NCBI RefSeq assembly: GCF_002305895.1 | Contig: NZ_CP022203.1 | Location: forward strand, 248,001-312,000 | From: Corallococcus macrosporus DSM 14697 | Lineage (GTDB): Bacteria > Myxococcota > Myxococcia > Myxococcales > Myxococcaceae | Direction of reading: 5' to 3' | Length of the DNA: 64,000 bases | Part shown: in pieces, positions 16,734 through 24,788 of the stretch | Layout of the letters: each line of letters opens with the position of its first letter | Numbering within the stretch: position 1 is the stretch's first letter | Translations under genes and position numbers: made by a program | Notes under the pieces: generated by a model | Told to the model about the DNA's origin: nothing | Database searches by the model: none | The model's input: the letters and a program-made list of their open reading frames with translations, nothing else

Positions 16734-17480
16734 CTAGAAGTTGAGGCCGCCGTCCACGTCGATGGTGCGGCCGTTGAAGTAGTCGCACTCCAGGATGAAC
16801 TTCACGGCCAGCCAGATGTCCTCGGGCACGCCGATGCGGCCCACGGGGATGTTGGAGACCAGCGCGTCGCGGGCCTTCTGATTCATTCCCTGCGTCATCG
16901 GCGTCTCAATCATGCCCGGGGCCACCGCGCCCACGCGCACGCCGAAGGGGCTGAACTCGCGCGACCAGGTGACGGTGTTGGCCGCCAGCGCCGCCTTCGC
17001 GGACACGTAGTTGGACTGGCCGCGGTTGCCGTGGCGGGCAATGGACGACATGTTGACCACCACGCCGCCCTTCTGGCCGGACTCGGCGACCTTGGCCACC
17101 ACCTCGCGCACCATCAGCGTGGCGCCCGTGAGGTTGACGCCGATGACGGCGTTCCAGTCGGCGGTGGACAGCTTCTTCACCTCGCCGGTGGTCCGGTCCT
17201 TCTTCACCAGCAGCGCGTCGCGGAGGATGCCCGCGTTGTTGATGAGGCCGTTGAGGCCGCCCATGGCGCCCTGCGCCCAGCTCACGAAGGAGACGATGTC
17301 CTCCTCGGAGGACACGTCCAGCTTGCGGCGGTGGATGCCGGCGGGCAGCGCGGCGAGGCGCTCCTCGGCCACGTCACCCACCGCCACCTGGGCGCCCGCC
17401 TCGTGCAGGCGCTGCGCGAAGTGCGCGCCCATGCCCTGGGCGCCGCCCGTGACGATGATCTTCAGGTCCTTGAGCTGCAT
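16734..17480 (-). CDS. Short-chain dehydrogenase/reductase (FabG / type-2 3-hydroxyacyl-CoA dehydrogenase-like)
   Basis: The 248-residue protein has the classical SDR order: cofactor motif TGGAQGMGAHFA, acidic residue in VGDVAEE (suggesting NAD preference), NNAG, the catalytic Ser in VNMSSIARHG and the YVSAK catalytic pair. The C-terminus PEDIWLAVKFILECDYFNGR followed by TIDVDGGLNF is typical of FabG-like and 3-hydroxyacyl-CoA dehydrogenase-like members. It probably oxidises or reduces a hydroxyacyl substrate in the cytoplasm, with the exact substrate open. It is transcribed in the same direction as the downstream-facing aminotransferase/Lrp pair but is separated from it by a terminator, so it is likely an independent unit. 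Confidence 0.92.
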   Translation of the reverse strand: MQLKDLKIIVTGGAQGMGAHFAQRLHEAGAQVAVGDVAEERLAALPAGIHRRKLDVSSEEDIVSFVSWAQGAMGGLNGLINNAGILRDALLVKKDRTTGEVKKLSTADWNAVIGVNLTGATLMVREVVAKVAESGQKGGVVVNMSSIARHGNRGQSNYVSAKAALAANTVTWSREFSPFGVRVGAVAPGMIETPMTQGMNQKARDALVSNIPVGRIGVPEDIWLAVKFILECDYFNGRTIDVDGGLNF

Positions 17481-17602
17481 GTGTCTGTCTCCGGCAGGTG
17501 GGGTGGTACGAAATGCCGCGCAGGGTACGAAACCCCGTCCGCGCTGGCCAGCGGCGAGCGATTTGAAACCTGAATCAAGCTTCAACTCTGCTGAAAGGAA
17601 AA

Positions 17603-17628
17603 GCGCCGCGTCGTCTCCGACGCGGCGC
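17603..17628 (-). terminator. Intrinsic terminator of the aminotransferase gene
   Basis: On the minus strand the 11-bp stem GCGCCGCGTCG/CGACGCGGCGC with loop GAGA is followed by TTTTCCTTT, a classical hairpin plus T-run. It lies 22 nt after the stop of the PLP aminotransferase gene. Confidence 0.88.
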
Positions 17629-17650
17629 GGCAAGGACGCTCTGTCCTCGG

Positions 17651-18871
17651 CTACCCCAGCTCTGCGGCAATCACGGCGCCCAGGCGGCGCATGCCTTCCG
17701 TAATCAGCTCCGGCGGGCGGTTGGAGTAGTTGAGGCGCATGAACTCCGGGCGCGGGTTGTTGGCGAAGAAGGGGGCGCCCGGCACGAAGGCCACCTTCTG
17801 CTCCACCGCCTTGGGCAGGAGCGCCTGGGCGTCCAGCCCGTCCGGCAGCTCCACCCACAGGAACATGCCGCCCTCGGGGTGCGTCCACCGGGTGCCCGCG
17901 GGCATGTGGGCCTGGAGGGCGTCCAGCATGGCCTGGGCGCGCTGGCCGTAGACGGGCCGCAGCGACTCCAGGTGGGCCGCGTAGTCGAAGCGCGCGAGCA
18001 GCTTCACCACCGCGCGCTGGGCCAGCGTGGCGGTGTGCAGGTCCGTGGACTGCTTGGCGACGGCCAGGCTGCGCACGAAGTCGCGCGGGCCCGCCACCCA
18101 GCCCAGGCGCATGCCCGGGGCCAGCGTCTTGGAGAAGGTGCCCAGCGACACGACGACGCCCTCGTCGTCGAAGGCGGCCAGGGACGGCAGGTGCTCGCCG
18201 CGGAAGCGCAGCTCGCCGTACGGGTCGTCCTCCAAGATGAGGAAGCGGTGCTGCTGGGCCAGGCGCACCAGCTCGCGCCGCCGCTCCAGGGACAGGGTGG
18301 TGCCCTTGGGGTTCTGGAAGTTGGCCACCACGTACACCAGCTTGGGCTTGTGCGTGGCCAGCAGGCGCTCCAAGTCATCGGTGCGCATGCCCTGGTCGTC
18401 GCTGCCCACGGTGGCGAAGCGCGCCTCGTAGGCGCCGAACGTCTGGAGCGCCGCCAGGTAGCTGGGGTTCTCCACGATGATGAGGTCACCGGGGTCCAGC
18501 ATCACCTTGGCCACCAGGTCGATACCCTGCTGGGAGCCGTTGGTAATCAGCACCTGATCCGCGTTGGACTGACGGCCGCGCTTCTGGAGGTGGCCGCAGA
18601 TCCACTCGCGCAGCGGGCCGAAGCCCTCGGTGGTGCTGTACTGGAGCGCGGCGCGGCCTTCCGTGGCCAGCGCCTCGGCGTGGGCCTCGGCGATGGCCTC
18701 CAGCGGGAAGAGCTCCGGGGCCGGCAGGCCTCCCGCGAAGGAGAGGATGTCGGGCCGCTCGGCGACCTTCAGGATTTCGCGCACCGCGGACGTCTTGATG
18801 CGGGACATCCGCTGGGCCAGCCGCCACACGGGCGGCGGGGGGAGGGGGGCGCTCATCGCGTCAGCGCTCAT
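17651..18871 (-). CDS. PLP-dependent aminotransferase, LysN/2-aminoadipate type
   Basis: A 406-residue fold-type I aminotransferase without the N-terminal HTH domain of MocR regulators. The PLP-binding Lys lies in SLGTFSKTLAPGMRLGW, the phosphate- and ring-binding segments are ITNGSQQGIDLVAKVML and VVANFQNPKGTT, and the C-terminal Arg is in FMRLNYSNRP. These match the LysN/Kat-II class that acts on aromatic, branched-chain or 2-aminoadipate substrates. AAAGGAG precedes the ATG at a good distance. Its start lies 3 nt after the stop of the upstream Lrp gene, so the two are translationally coupled; the regulator is probably the specific regulator of this enzyme. Confidence 0.92.
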   Translation of the reverse strand: MSADAMSAPLPPPPVWRLAQRMSRIKTSAVREILKVAERPDILSFAGGLPAPELFPLEAIAEAHAEALATEGRAALQYSTTEGFGPLREWICGHLQKRGRQSNADQVLITNGSQQGIDLVAKVMLDPGDLIIVENPSYLAALQTFGAYEARFATVGSDDQGMRTDDLERLLATHKPKLVYVVANFQNPKGTTLSLERRRELVRLAQQHRFLILEDDPYGELRFRGEHLPSLAAFDDEGVVVSLGTFSKTLAPGMRLGWVAGPRDFVRSLAVAKQSTDLHTATLAQRAVVKLLARFDYAAHLESLRPVYGQRAQAMLDALQAHMPAGTRWTHPEGGMFLWVELPDGLDAQALLPKAVEQKVAFVPGAPFFANNPRPEFMRLNYSNRPPELITEGMRRLGAVIAAELG

Positions 18872-18874
18872 GCA

Positions 18875-19351
18875 TCACGCTCCTTTCGGGTTCTCTGGAG
18901 GGACCTGCACATGCGTCTCCTCCTTCATGGACGTCAGGACGATGGTGGTCTGCGTGCGGGTGACGCCCGCGATGGTGCGCAGCGTTCCCACCAGGAGGGA
19001 GTCCAGCGACCGGGTGTTCGCCGTCTTCACCTTCAACAGGTACGAGTCCTGGCCCGCCACGCGGTGGCACTCCAGGACGTCCGGCAGCGACAGCACCCTC
19101 TGCAGGAACGCGTCGAAGTACTTCGGGTGCTCGATGCTCACGCCGATGAAGGCCGTGATGTCCTTGCCGAGCTTCGCCGCGTCCACCCGGGCCGAGTAGC
19201 CCGTGATGACGCCGCGCTCCTCCAACTTGCGGATCCGCTCCGCCACCGCCGGCTGGGACAGCTTCACCGCACGCGACAACTCGAGCTGCGTGGCGCGGCC
19301 ATCGCGCTGCAACATGTCGATGATGCGGAGGTCGAGCTCGTCCAGGAACAT
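18875..19351 (-). CDS. Lrp/AsnC-family transcriptional regulator
   Basis: The 158-residue protein starts at ATG 19351 with MFLDELDLRIIDMLQRDGR, the canonical Lrp N-terminus. The HTH covers about residues 18-50 (LSRAVKLSQPAVAERIRKLE) and the C-terminal RAM/ligand domain about residues 65-150. Family members sense amino acids and bind DNA as octamers or larger assemblies. The gene is followed after 3 nt by the aminotransferase, a frequent pairing in which the regulator responds to the amino acid handled by the enzyme. The 5' ribosome-binding site is weak. An AT-rich palindrome lies about 50 bp upstream and may be an autoregulatory site. Confidence 0.94.
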   Translation of the reverse strand: MFLDELDLRIIDMLQRDGRATQLELSRAVKLSQPAVAERIRKLEERGVITGYSARVDAAKLGKDITAFIGVSIEHPKYFDAFLQRVLSLPDVLECHRVAGQDSYLLKVKTANTRSLDSLLVGTLRTIAGVTRTQTTIVLTSMKEETHVQVPPENPKGA

Positions 19352-19708
19352 GGGGGCGTTTGCCTTGAATTTATAGGCGGCTTGGCGGAAACGCGGATAA
19401 TTTAAATTTGAGGCTCCAAGTATGCAAGGCCGGCGGTGGCGCCGGGTCCGGCTGGCAACTGTGCCGGTGTTGGGGGTTGGAAGGTGTGCCTGGCTTCCGG
19501 GCGCGGGCTCGGTTGGAGGGTGTGTCGCGCTGGGCGGGCAGGTGCCGTGCGTGGGTGAACTTCGTGACGAAGCCGTCATCTCCCACGCGCGTGCCGGGAG
19601 ATTCCCGATGCCATCTTCCGGACAGCGGCACCCTGGGTCAATTCTTGGAGGCGTTACCTCTCAGGTAAGGCATTGCGGGAGCGATGCGCGGACGCCTGGG
19701 GGGCACGC
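19352..19708. promoter_or_regulatory. Intergenic region with AT-rich palindrome upstream of the Lrp gene
   Basis: The perfect 10-bp palindrome AATTTAAATT (19399-19408) is exceptional in this GC-rich DNA. It lies 48-57 bp before the start of the divergent Lrp gene, a position and composition typical of Lrp-family operators, which are AT-rich dyads. The remaining sequence up to the PAAR-like gene has mixed composition and no gene is seen; the junction with the toxin block lies here. Confidence 0.5.
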
Positions 19709-20839
19709 ATGTCCGACAAGGGTGAGGTGTATGTGAATGGCCTGACGCCGGTCACCGCGGAGAGCGGAGGGACGGTGGTGGGCTTTCCGGACGTCTGCCG
19801 GGTGCCTTCGCCTGGCGGGCCCATGCCCGTGCCATTCCCCAATGTCGCGGTGAGCCGGGACCTGGAGAATGGCTCCCGGACGGTGCGCATCAACGGGGCG
19901 TCCGTGGCGCTGCGGGGCTCATGCCTGGGCAGGTCCACCGGCAACGAGGCCGGCACGGCGGGCGGAGGCGTGGCGTCCGGGACGACGAGGGGGCGCGCCC
20001 ATCCGGTGAGCTACGCCGCTGACGTCTTCATCGAGGGCAGGCCGGTGGTGCGCAACCACGACCTGTTCACGCTGAATGACCACAACACGGCGCCATTCCC
20101 CATCATGCAGCCGCAAGGAGCGCCGCCGGTGGCGGTGGAACTCGATGCCGCCGAGCAGCGCGAGCCAGAGGAGACGTGTGACTTCTGCGGGAAGGAGGCG
20201 CACGCCTTCGACAGAAAGGGCAGGGTGGGGTGCAACTTGGGGAACTCGGCCGTGCTGGGGCGCAACATGCTGGAGGGGCGGGAGCTGTCCACGCATCCCT
20301 GGTACGCGGGCCCCTTCTCGCTGGCGGCGCATCACCTCATCTGCCTGGAGGCGCTGGACAACCCGAGATGGGAGGTTTTCTGCGCGCGGTTCGGCTACCA
20401 CCCCGACCGGAAGCAGAATGGCGTCTTCCTGCCCATGAAGATGGCGCTTGCGTGTCAGTTGCATGTGGCGGTGCACCGGGGCAATCACGCCGAGGGGTTC
20501 GCCCACGACCTGCACCTGCCGTATCCGAAGGCGGTGAAGAAGAAGCTCCGTGATCTTGAGAGGCGGGTATTGTCGGGTGAGTCCTGCTCGGACCCGGAGG
20601 CGCTCGCCGCGACCCTGGACAAAGTGAGCGCGGAGATTCTTGAGCGCGTTGAGTCGGGCTTGTGGACGCTTACCCGGGATGGGCTCGACTATCGGAATGG
20701 AGGCGTGGGCTGTGGCGGCTTGCGGAGTATCAGCCAGAAGCCCGCCTCTGCACCATGTCCGCAGGGACGCCATCATGGGCTGGCCCATGGCGTGACGAGA
20801 CAGCCGCTGACCTCACGGAAACTCGCCGTTGGAGCGTGA
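19709..20839 (+). CDS. PAAR-like (DUF4150) protein with C-terminal AHH nuclease domain; T6SS effector candidate
   Basis: The ATG at 19709 (376 residues) is followed by YVNGLTPVTAESGG and a Gly/Pro-rich region to about residue 125 that matches the PAAR-like DUF4150 family, the tip or carrier domain of type VI secretion cargo. A Cys pair (CDFCGK, 157-160) opens the C-terminal toxin part. The AHH motif (Ala207-His208-His209 in SLAAHHLICLEAL) and a second His cluster (HVAVHRGNH, 252-260) form the expected metal-nuclease core of the HNH/treble-clef superfamily. The likely role is delivery of a DNase into competitors. The next gene, 5 nt downstream, is an Imm11-like immunity protein. Third-position GC is lower toward the 3' end than in housekeeping genes here. 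Confidence 0.85.
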   Translation: MSDKGEVYVNGLTPVTAESGGTVVGFPDVCRVPSPGGPMPVPFPNVAVSRDLENGSRTVRINGASVALRGSCLGRSTGNEAGTAGGGVASGTTRGRAHPVSYAADVFIEGRPVVRNHDLFTLNDHNTAPFPIMQPQGAPPVAVELDAAEQREPEETCDFCGKEAHAFDRKGRVGCNLGNSAVLGRNMLEGRELSTHPWYAGPFSLAAHHLICLEALDNPRWEVFCARFGYHPDRKQNGVFLPMKMALACQLHVAVHRGNHAEGFAHDLHLPYPKAVKKKLRDLERRVLSGESCSDPEALAATLDKVSAEILERVESGLWTLTRDGLDYRNGGVGCGGLRSISQKPASAPCPQGRHHGLAHGVTRQPLTSRKLAVGA

Positions 20840-20844
20840 CCGCC

Positions 20845-21426
20845 ATGCAGAATGAGTACTGCGTCCTGGAGTCTGCTGCCTCGAATGATTACCCCATGCT
20901 GAGTTGGGACGAGTACTTCGTGGGGCTGGTGCGGCCCAAGCCCGTCAAGCCGTTGGGGCGTCCCGTCAAACTCAGGTTGGGAAAGCCCATCCCCAGGAAC
21001 CCAATCATGGCGGACTTCCACGAGTTGCCCGAGCCCGTGTTCTCTCCGCGCATGAAGAATGCGTTGGAGCCGCTGGGTCTCCACGGCGTGCAGTTCATTC
21101 CAGCCGACGTCCTCGTGAAGCCTGACGACGTGCGGCCCTATTGGATCATGCACGTCCACAACTGGATTGCCTGCATCGACCGTGAGCGCTCGGTGGTGTC
21201 ACTCCACGAGGATGGAGATGTCTTCGGCGTCCAGAAGTTGGTGCTGGACGAGCGGGTGCTCGAGGCGATTTCGTTGGAGCAGCGGCTTGCCTTCTGTCTG
21301 GCGGATACGCCCTCGACCCACGTCTTCCACCAATCCCTGGTGGAGCAGGTGCTGGCCCTGAAGCCGGAGGGGCTGCGCTTCATCTCCGTGAGCCAGTGGA
21401 GCGACTCTGCCGCGTTCCAGCCGTGA
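20845..21426 (+). CDS. Imm11-family (DUF1629-like) immunity protein
   Basis: The ATG at 20845 has GGAG about 10 nt upstream and lies 5 nt after the toxin stop codon. The 193-residue protein shows the Imm11/DUF1629 pattern in its second half: PYWIMHVHNWIACIDRERS, QKLVLDERVLE and a final EGLRFISVSQW. Family members are cytoplasmic immunity proteins encoded next to polymorphic toxins. By position it protects the producer from the AHH nuclease. The same frame stays open for 61 codons upstream inside the toxin gene; I reject that extension because it lacks family similarity and would overlap the toxin. Confidence 0.85.
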   Translation: MQNEYCVLESAASNDYPMLSWDEYFVGLVRPKPVKPLGRPVKLRLGKPIPRNPIMADFHELPEPVFSPRMKNALEPLGLHGVQFIPADVLVKPDDVRPYWIMHVHNWIACIDRERSVVSLHEDGDVFGVQKLVLDERVLEAISLEQRLAFCLADTPSTHVFHQSLVEQVLALKPEGLRFISVSQWSDSAAFQP

Positions 21427-21605
21427 CGAGGTGTCCTCCGCCCCAGGAGGTTCTGGAACTGCCTCGTTGGAAGGATAGCCTCCCCTAGATGTGGTGAATG
21501 CGCGGCGGTGCGGAGCGCTGTGGGTCCTCGGCGCTGCTTGCACCGGAGGCGCGCTGCGACGGTCGCGGCCAGGAGCTTTCACCTCGGTGGACCTGGGGGT
21601 GGACA

Positions 21606-23099
21606 ATGCGCACGGACGTTCTGCTGTTGGCCATGGTGCTGCTGGCCACGGGATGTGCCTCGGTGACGCCCGCTCCCGGGCGTGACGGAGCGCCAGGTTA
21701 CGCGCCGCTCGCGGCCTCGGCTCCTGCGTTGGGCGAAGCGCGGGGCGATGAGTCGCCCCGTCCCTCGGTGTACCCATTGCGAATGCGCAGCCATGGGACA
21801 CATGACGACGCAACGCGCGTCGCGCCTGGCCCTGTCTGGGGTGGAACGCGTCGCGCCGCGACGGCGCGTCAGGCGGTCCTTGATGCCATCGGCGAGGTGA
21901 AGCGCTCCATGGAGGGCACCGACGCGGCACTCGCTCGGCTCGCGTCGCGTCCGCCATCTGTCGGTGGCCGGGGGCTCGACGGCGTGTTCACACGCTATCT
22001 CGACCATGGCTCCAATCAGCGGGTGTGGCTTCGCGGTGCGCTGCGGAGCGCCACCTCGCTGGCGACAGCGGCGTCGGAGGTGGAGGACCCGGACATGGCG
22101 TTGGGCGTCCTCCGCATGTCGGGGGCTCGGCTCCAGGCCGCGATGTTCGGGGCCCTGCTGCTGGCGACGTGGGTGGACTTCCTCCAGCTCGCGGATGCCG
22201 TGCTCCGGGACTGCCCCATGTGCGGCGCCGAGAAGCTGTTCGCGGACCTGCATCGAGTTCAAGCCTTGATGACTCCGACGCTGGCGGACCTCGCATCAGC
22301 GGATTCGGAGCGGATAGAGGCGGCGGCGTCCGCGACGCCCGCGTTGATGGGGACGCTGACCCGCGAGTTCGACGTGCTCCAGCGAGACGCCCGCTCGGCC
22401 ATGACGTTGGGCGGCAGGGTCATGGTGGCGACGCAGGTGCTGGAGCTGCTCACCCTGGTCTCGACATTGAAGATGTCGCTCCCCCGGCTGCCCCCGGCCG
22501 CCCCCGCGACGCTCGGCGTGGGGCTCGTCATGCGTTCGGGAGGCGTCATGGCGGGCTCGCGGCTCGTCGTCTCGGCCGAGTGGGTGGAGCTGATGCGCGG
22601 GTTGGTGCGGGCGGGCGTCATCTCCCTCCCTGCTGTCAGTGCGGCGGTCCGCATTCACGGCGGGCAGGTGATGCTGGCCCAGGCGCACCAGGACTTGCCC
22701 AAGGGTGTGCGTGCCGCGCTGGGGGACAGCCCCGAAGTGCGCGGGATGCGGGTGACGGGCAAGGCGGGCGCGGGCATGTCCGAAGCGCCGAGGCACCATG
22801 TGTTGCCGAAGGAGCACCGCGAGTGGTTCGAGCAGCGCGGCTTCAAGGGCGACATGGACATCGACCAGTTCTGTGTGCGGCTGGAGCGGGCCAACCATGA
22901 AGCGATTCACGGTGGAGGGAACTGGAAGCTGGGGCGCACCTGGCCCGGCGAGTGGAACCGGACCGTCATGGAGACTCTGCTGGATGCCGAGGTCGAAGCA
23001 GGCCGAAGGTTGACGCGCAATCAGGTGCTGGACATCGTCGCGGAGCGTATGACGTTCTACAGAATCCCGCTCACGTTCACGAAGGGGAGGAGCCGATGA
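21606..23099 (+). CDS. SitA-like polymorphic toxin lipoprotein (TIGR02269-type)
   Basis: The ATG at 21606 follows GGGGGTGGA and begins a lipoprotein signal with the lipobox Cys at residue 17 (LLLATGCAS). The 497-residue protein has a helical middle part with two hydrophobic stretches and a C-terminal toxin domain with RHHVLPKEHREWFEQRGF, LERANHEAIHGGGNW and a final helix. This His-rich block is typical of the Myxococcus lipoprotein family TIGR02269, described as SitA5/SitA6 toxins. SitA proteins are passed between siblings by TraA/TraB-dependent outer-membrane exchange and kill cells that lack the cognate immunity. The stop overlaps the next gene by 4 nt (ATGA). The toxic activity is not certain; the HH...H pattern suggests a nuclease. 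Confidence 0.85.
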   Translation: MRTDVLLLAMVLLATGCASVTPAPGRDGAPGYAPLAASAPALGEARGDESPRPSVYPLRMRSHGTHDDATRVAPGPVWGGTRRAATARQAVLDAIGEVKRSMEGTDAALARLASRPPSVGGRGLDGVFTRYLDHGSNQRVWLRGALRSATSLATAASEVEDPDMALGVLRMSGARLQAAMFGALLLATWVDFLQLADAVLRDCPMCGAEKLFADLHRVQALMTPTLADLASADSERIEAAASATPALMGTLTREFDVLQRDARSAMTLGGRVMVATQVLELLTLVSTLKMSLPRLPPAAPATLGVGLVMRSGGVMAGSRLVVSAEWVELMRGLVRAGVISLPAVSAAVRIHGGQVMLAQAHQDLPKGVRAALGDSPEVRGMRVTGKAGAGMSEAPRHHVLPKEHREWFEQRGFKGDMDIDQFCVRLERANHEAIHGGGNWKLGRTWPGEWNRTVMETLLDAEVEAGRRLTRNQVLDIVAERMTFYRIPLTFTKGRSR

Positions 23100-23566
23100 G
23101 CGCTGAACATCCGTGGGACGGCAACTGGAAGGCCCGCCTGTACGAGCGAATCCGTGAGCGAGGCTACGACTCCCTCACCGCTTTTGCCGAGGCCCGCCCC
23201 ACCGCGTCGTGGGTGGCCTTGGCCGAGGAGCTTGGTCCGGACGATGTCGCGGGCGCGCAGGTTTACGACTGCCTGGTCACCGAAGCGGTGCGAAGCAAGC
23301 AGGTGACCCGTCTGGTCCGTGGGCATCTCGCGCGCGAGCTGTGGGGCGGCCTCCCGGAGGGTTGGCCCGCCGTGTTGGATGACGACAACCGCTTCAAGGT
23401 CGCCAAGGCACTTGCGCTCTGGTCTGGCATCGTCCCTGAAACTCATAAGGAGCGGGTTCGATTGGCCAGGGAGGCGCTTCGCGCCAATCCCCCGACCGCT
23501 GGCTGGCGCCCGCTCGGGCCCGACGACGAACTGCTGCGGACGCTCCTTCCGGACGAAGAAGCCTGA
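23096..23566 (+). CDS. SitI-like immunity protein for the SitA-like toxin
   Basis: The ATG overlaps the stop codon of the toxin gene and is preceded by GGGGAGGAG, an excellent ribosome-binding site. The 156-residue, signal-less protein begins MSAEHPWDGNWKARLYERIR and continues GYDSLTAFAEARPTASWVAL and AEELGPDDVAGAQVY, the pattern I associate with the small cytoplasmic protein regularly encoded after TIGR02269 lipoproteins in myxobacteria. These are sometimes labelled NUDIX hydrolase in databases, but no Nudix box is present. By position and coupling it is the immunity partner that protects against toxin received from siblings. Confidence 0.8.
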   Translation: MSAEHPWDGNWKARLYERIRERGYDSLTAFAEARPTASWVALAEELGPDDVAGAQVYDCLVTEAVRSKQVTRLVRGHLARELWGGLPEGWPAVLDDDNRFKVAKALALWSGIVPETHKERVRLAREALRANPPTAGWRPLGPDDELLRTLLPDEEA

Positions 23567-23773
23567 CCTATTTGCGTGCCCGCGCATCCAGTGACGCGCC
23601 TCCGCGCCCTGACGCGCTCGTCGCTCAAGGCAGGACGATGCGCGGCAGAGAGGCTTGACGAGGCCGCATGAGTGCTCGCCTGGCTACAGCGGACTGGGGG
23701 CTGAGTCAGCGCGCCCTGTGTCCGCAATCAATCTGGCCCGAGGTCGGGCGCGGGCATAGATGCCGCGTGCCGT

Positions 23774-24700
23774 CTACGGCAGCATCACGCCTTGGATGAT
23801 GGCGGTCCTGCCGCCCGTCGCTTCCCAGAGCCGGAGTGTGAAGGGGCCTTGGAGCGGCGGCCCCGAGGCTTCCGCCTCCACGGCGATGGACAGCGTCTTG
23901 CCGGGCTGGATGGGCGCCGCGGGCCATACCTTGAGCACCTTCAGTTCCACGCCCTTCTTTCCCTCCAGCGCCATTCTTGCGTCCTGGACGACCCATGGAG
24001 CGGCGCCTTCGGGGTTCAGCAGGCGCATTGTTACCGCGACCCGATTGGATGCGCGGAAACTCAGCAGAGGACCGTCTGGTATCAGTGCGCTTGCAGGAGG
24101 AACCCGGACGCTCGCGGTGCTGTCCCTCGCCATGAATGCCTTGTCGTCGAGCAGGCCCGCGGCATGGAGGCCCGCCAGCCCGCCGGGGCCTGCGCTTTCC
24201 GCGCGGAGCCGATGGTTCTCCTCGCGGAGTTGGTGGAGTTGCGCCTCCCGGGCTCGCAGTTCTTGATGATAGGACTCCACGGTGCGCGTGAGCCGGTGGA
24301 TGTCCACCAGCGGCTCGGCCTGGGCGGGATGAACGACAAGCAACAGCGTCGCGCTCGACGGCGCGGCGCTCCCCTGGAATCGCACGGTCAGCCGCAACCG
24401 TTCGCCTGCGGTCAGCTTCTCCGAGGGCACCAACTTGAGGCTGCTCGGGCCGGGCTCCGCCTGGGTGAATCGCTCTTCACCCTCAAGTGTCATGGAGCCG
24501 GGCACGAGTGCTCCGTCGAAGTTGATGAGCGTGCTCTGTCCCGGACTGATGCAGACCTGCGCGGGCTCCGCTGGGGCGGTCGCTGGGAGTTCGATGTGGC
24601 GGACACCGGTCTGGCACGGTGGCGTTCCCCGTTCCGCCGACGCGGTGCCCGTACCCATCAGCAGGGCCGTGATCAACAACGCGAAGGACGGAGCATGCAC
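23774..24700 (-). CDS. DUF2381-family secreted protein
   Basis: The 308-residue protein has a Sec signal peptide (cleavage near TASAERG), a beta-rich N-terminal part with VCISPGQSTLINFDG, a coiled coil at about residues 133-168, and a beta-rich C-terminal domain with IQPGKTLSIAVEAEA and TLRLWEATGGR. This order fits DUF2381 (TIGR02268), a paralogous family so far known mainly from Myxococcus and relatives. It is followed in gene order by a membrane Ser/Thr kinase on the same strand, a recurring pairing in these genomes; I infer that the secreted protein and the extracytoplasmic end of the kinase may interact. Function is unknown. Confidence 0.82.
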   Translation of the reverse strand: MHAPSFALLITALLMGTGTASAERGTPPCQTGVRHIELPATAPAEPAQVCISPGQSTLINFDGALVPGSMTLEGEERFTQAEPGPSSLKLVPSEKLTAGERLRLTVRFQGSAAPSSATLLLVVHPAQAEPLVDIHRLTRTVESYHQELRAREAQLHQLREENHRLRAESAGPGGLAGLHAAGLLDDKAFMARDSTASVRVPPASALIPDGPLLSFRASNRVAVTMRLLNPEGAAPWVVQDARMALEGKKGVELKVLKVWPAAPIQPGKTLSIAVEAEASGPPLQGPFTLRLWEATGGRTAIIQGVMLP

Positions 24701-24788
24701 GAAGCGTAACCTCTGGCGTGGGGCGCGGGGCCGTCGCGGTGACCGTGACGTAGCCGGTCCGTGCCGTAAAGACTCGGCTGGAAGGTGC

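Noticed and set aside
20662-20844. Upstream extension of the Imm11-like gene into the toxin gene
   Set aside because: A good ATG with Shine-Dalgarno exists at 20845 right after the toxin stop, and the extension lacks family similarity.
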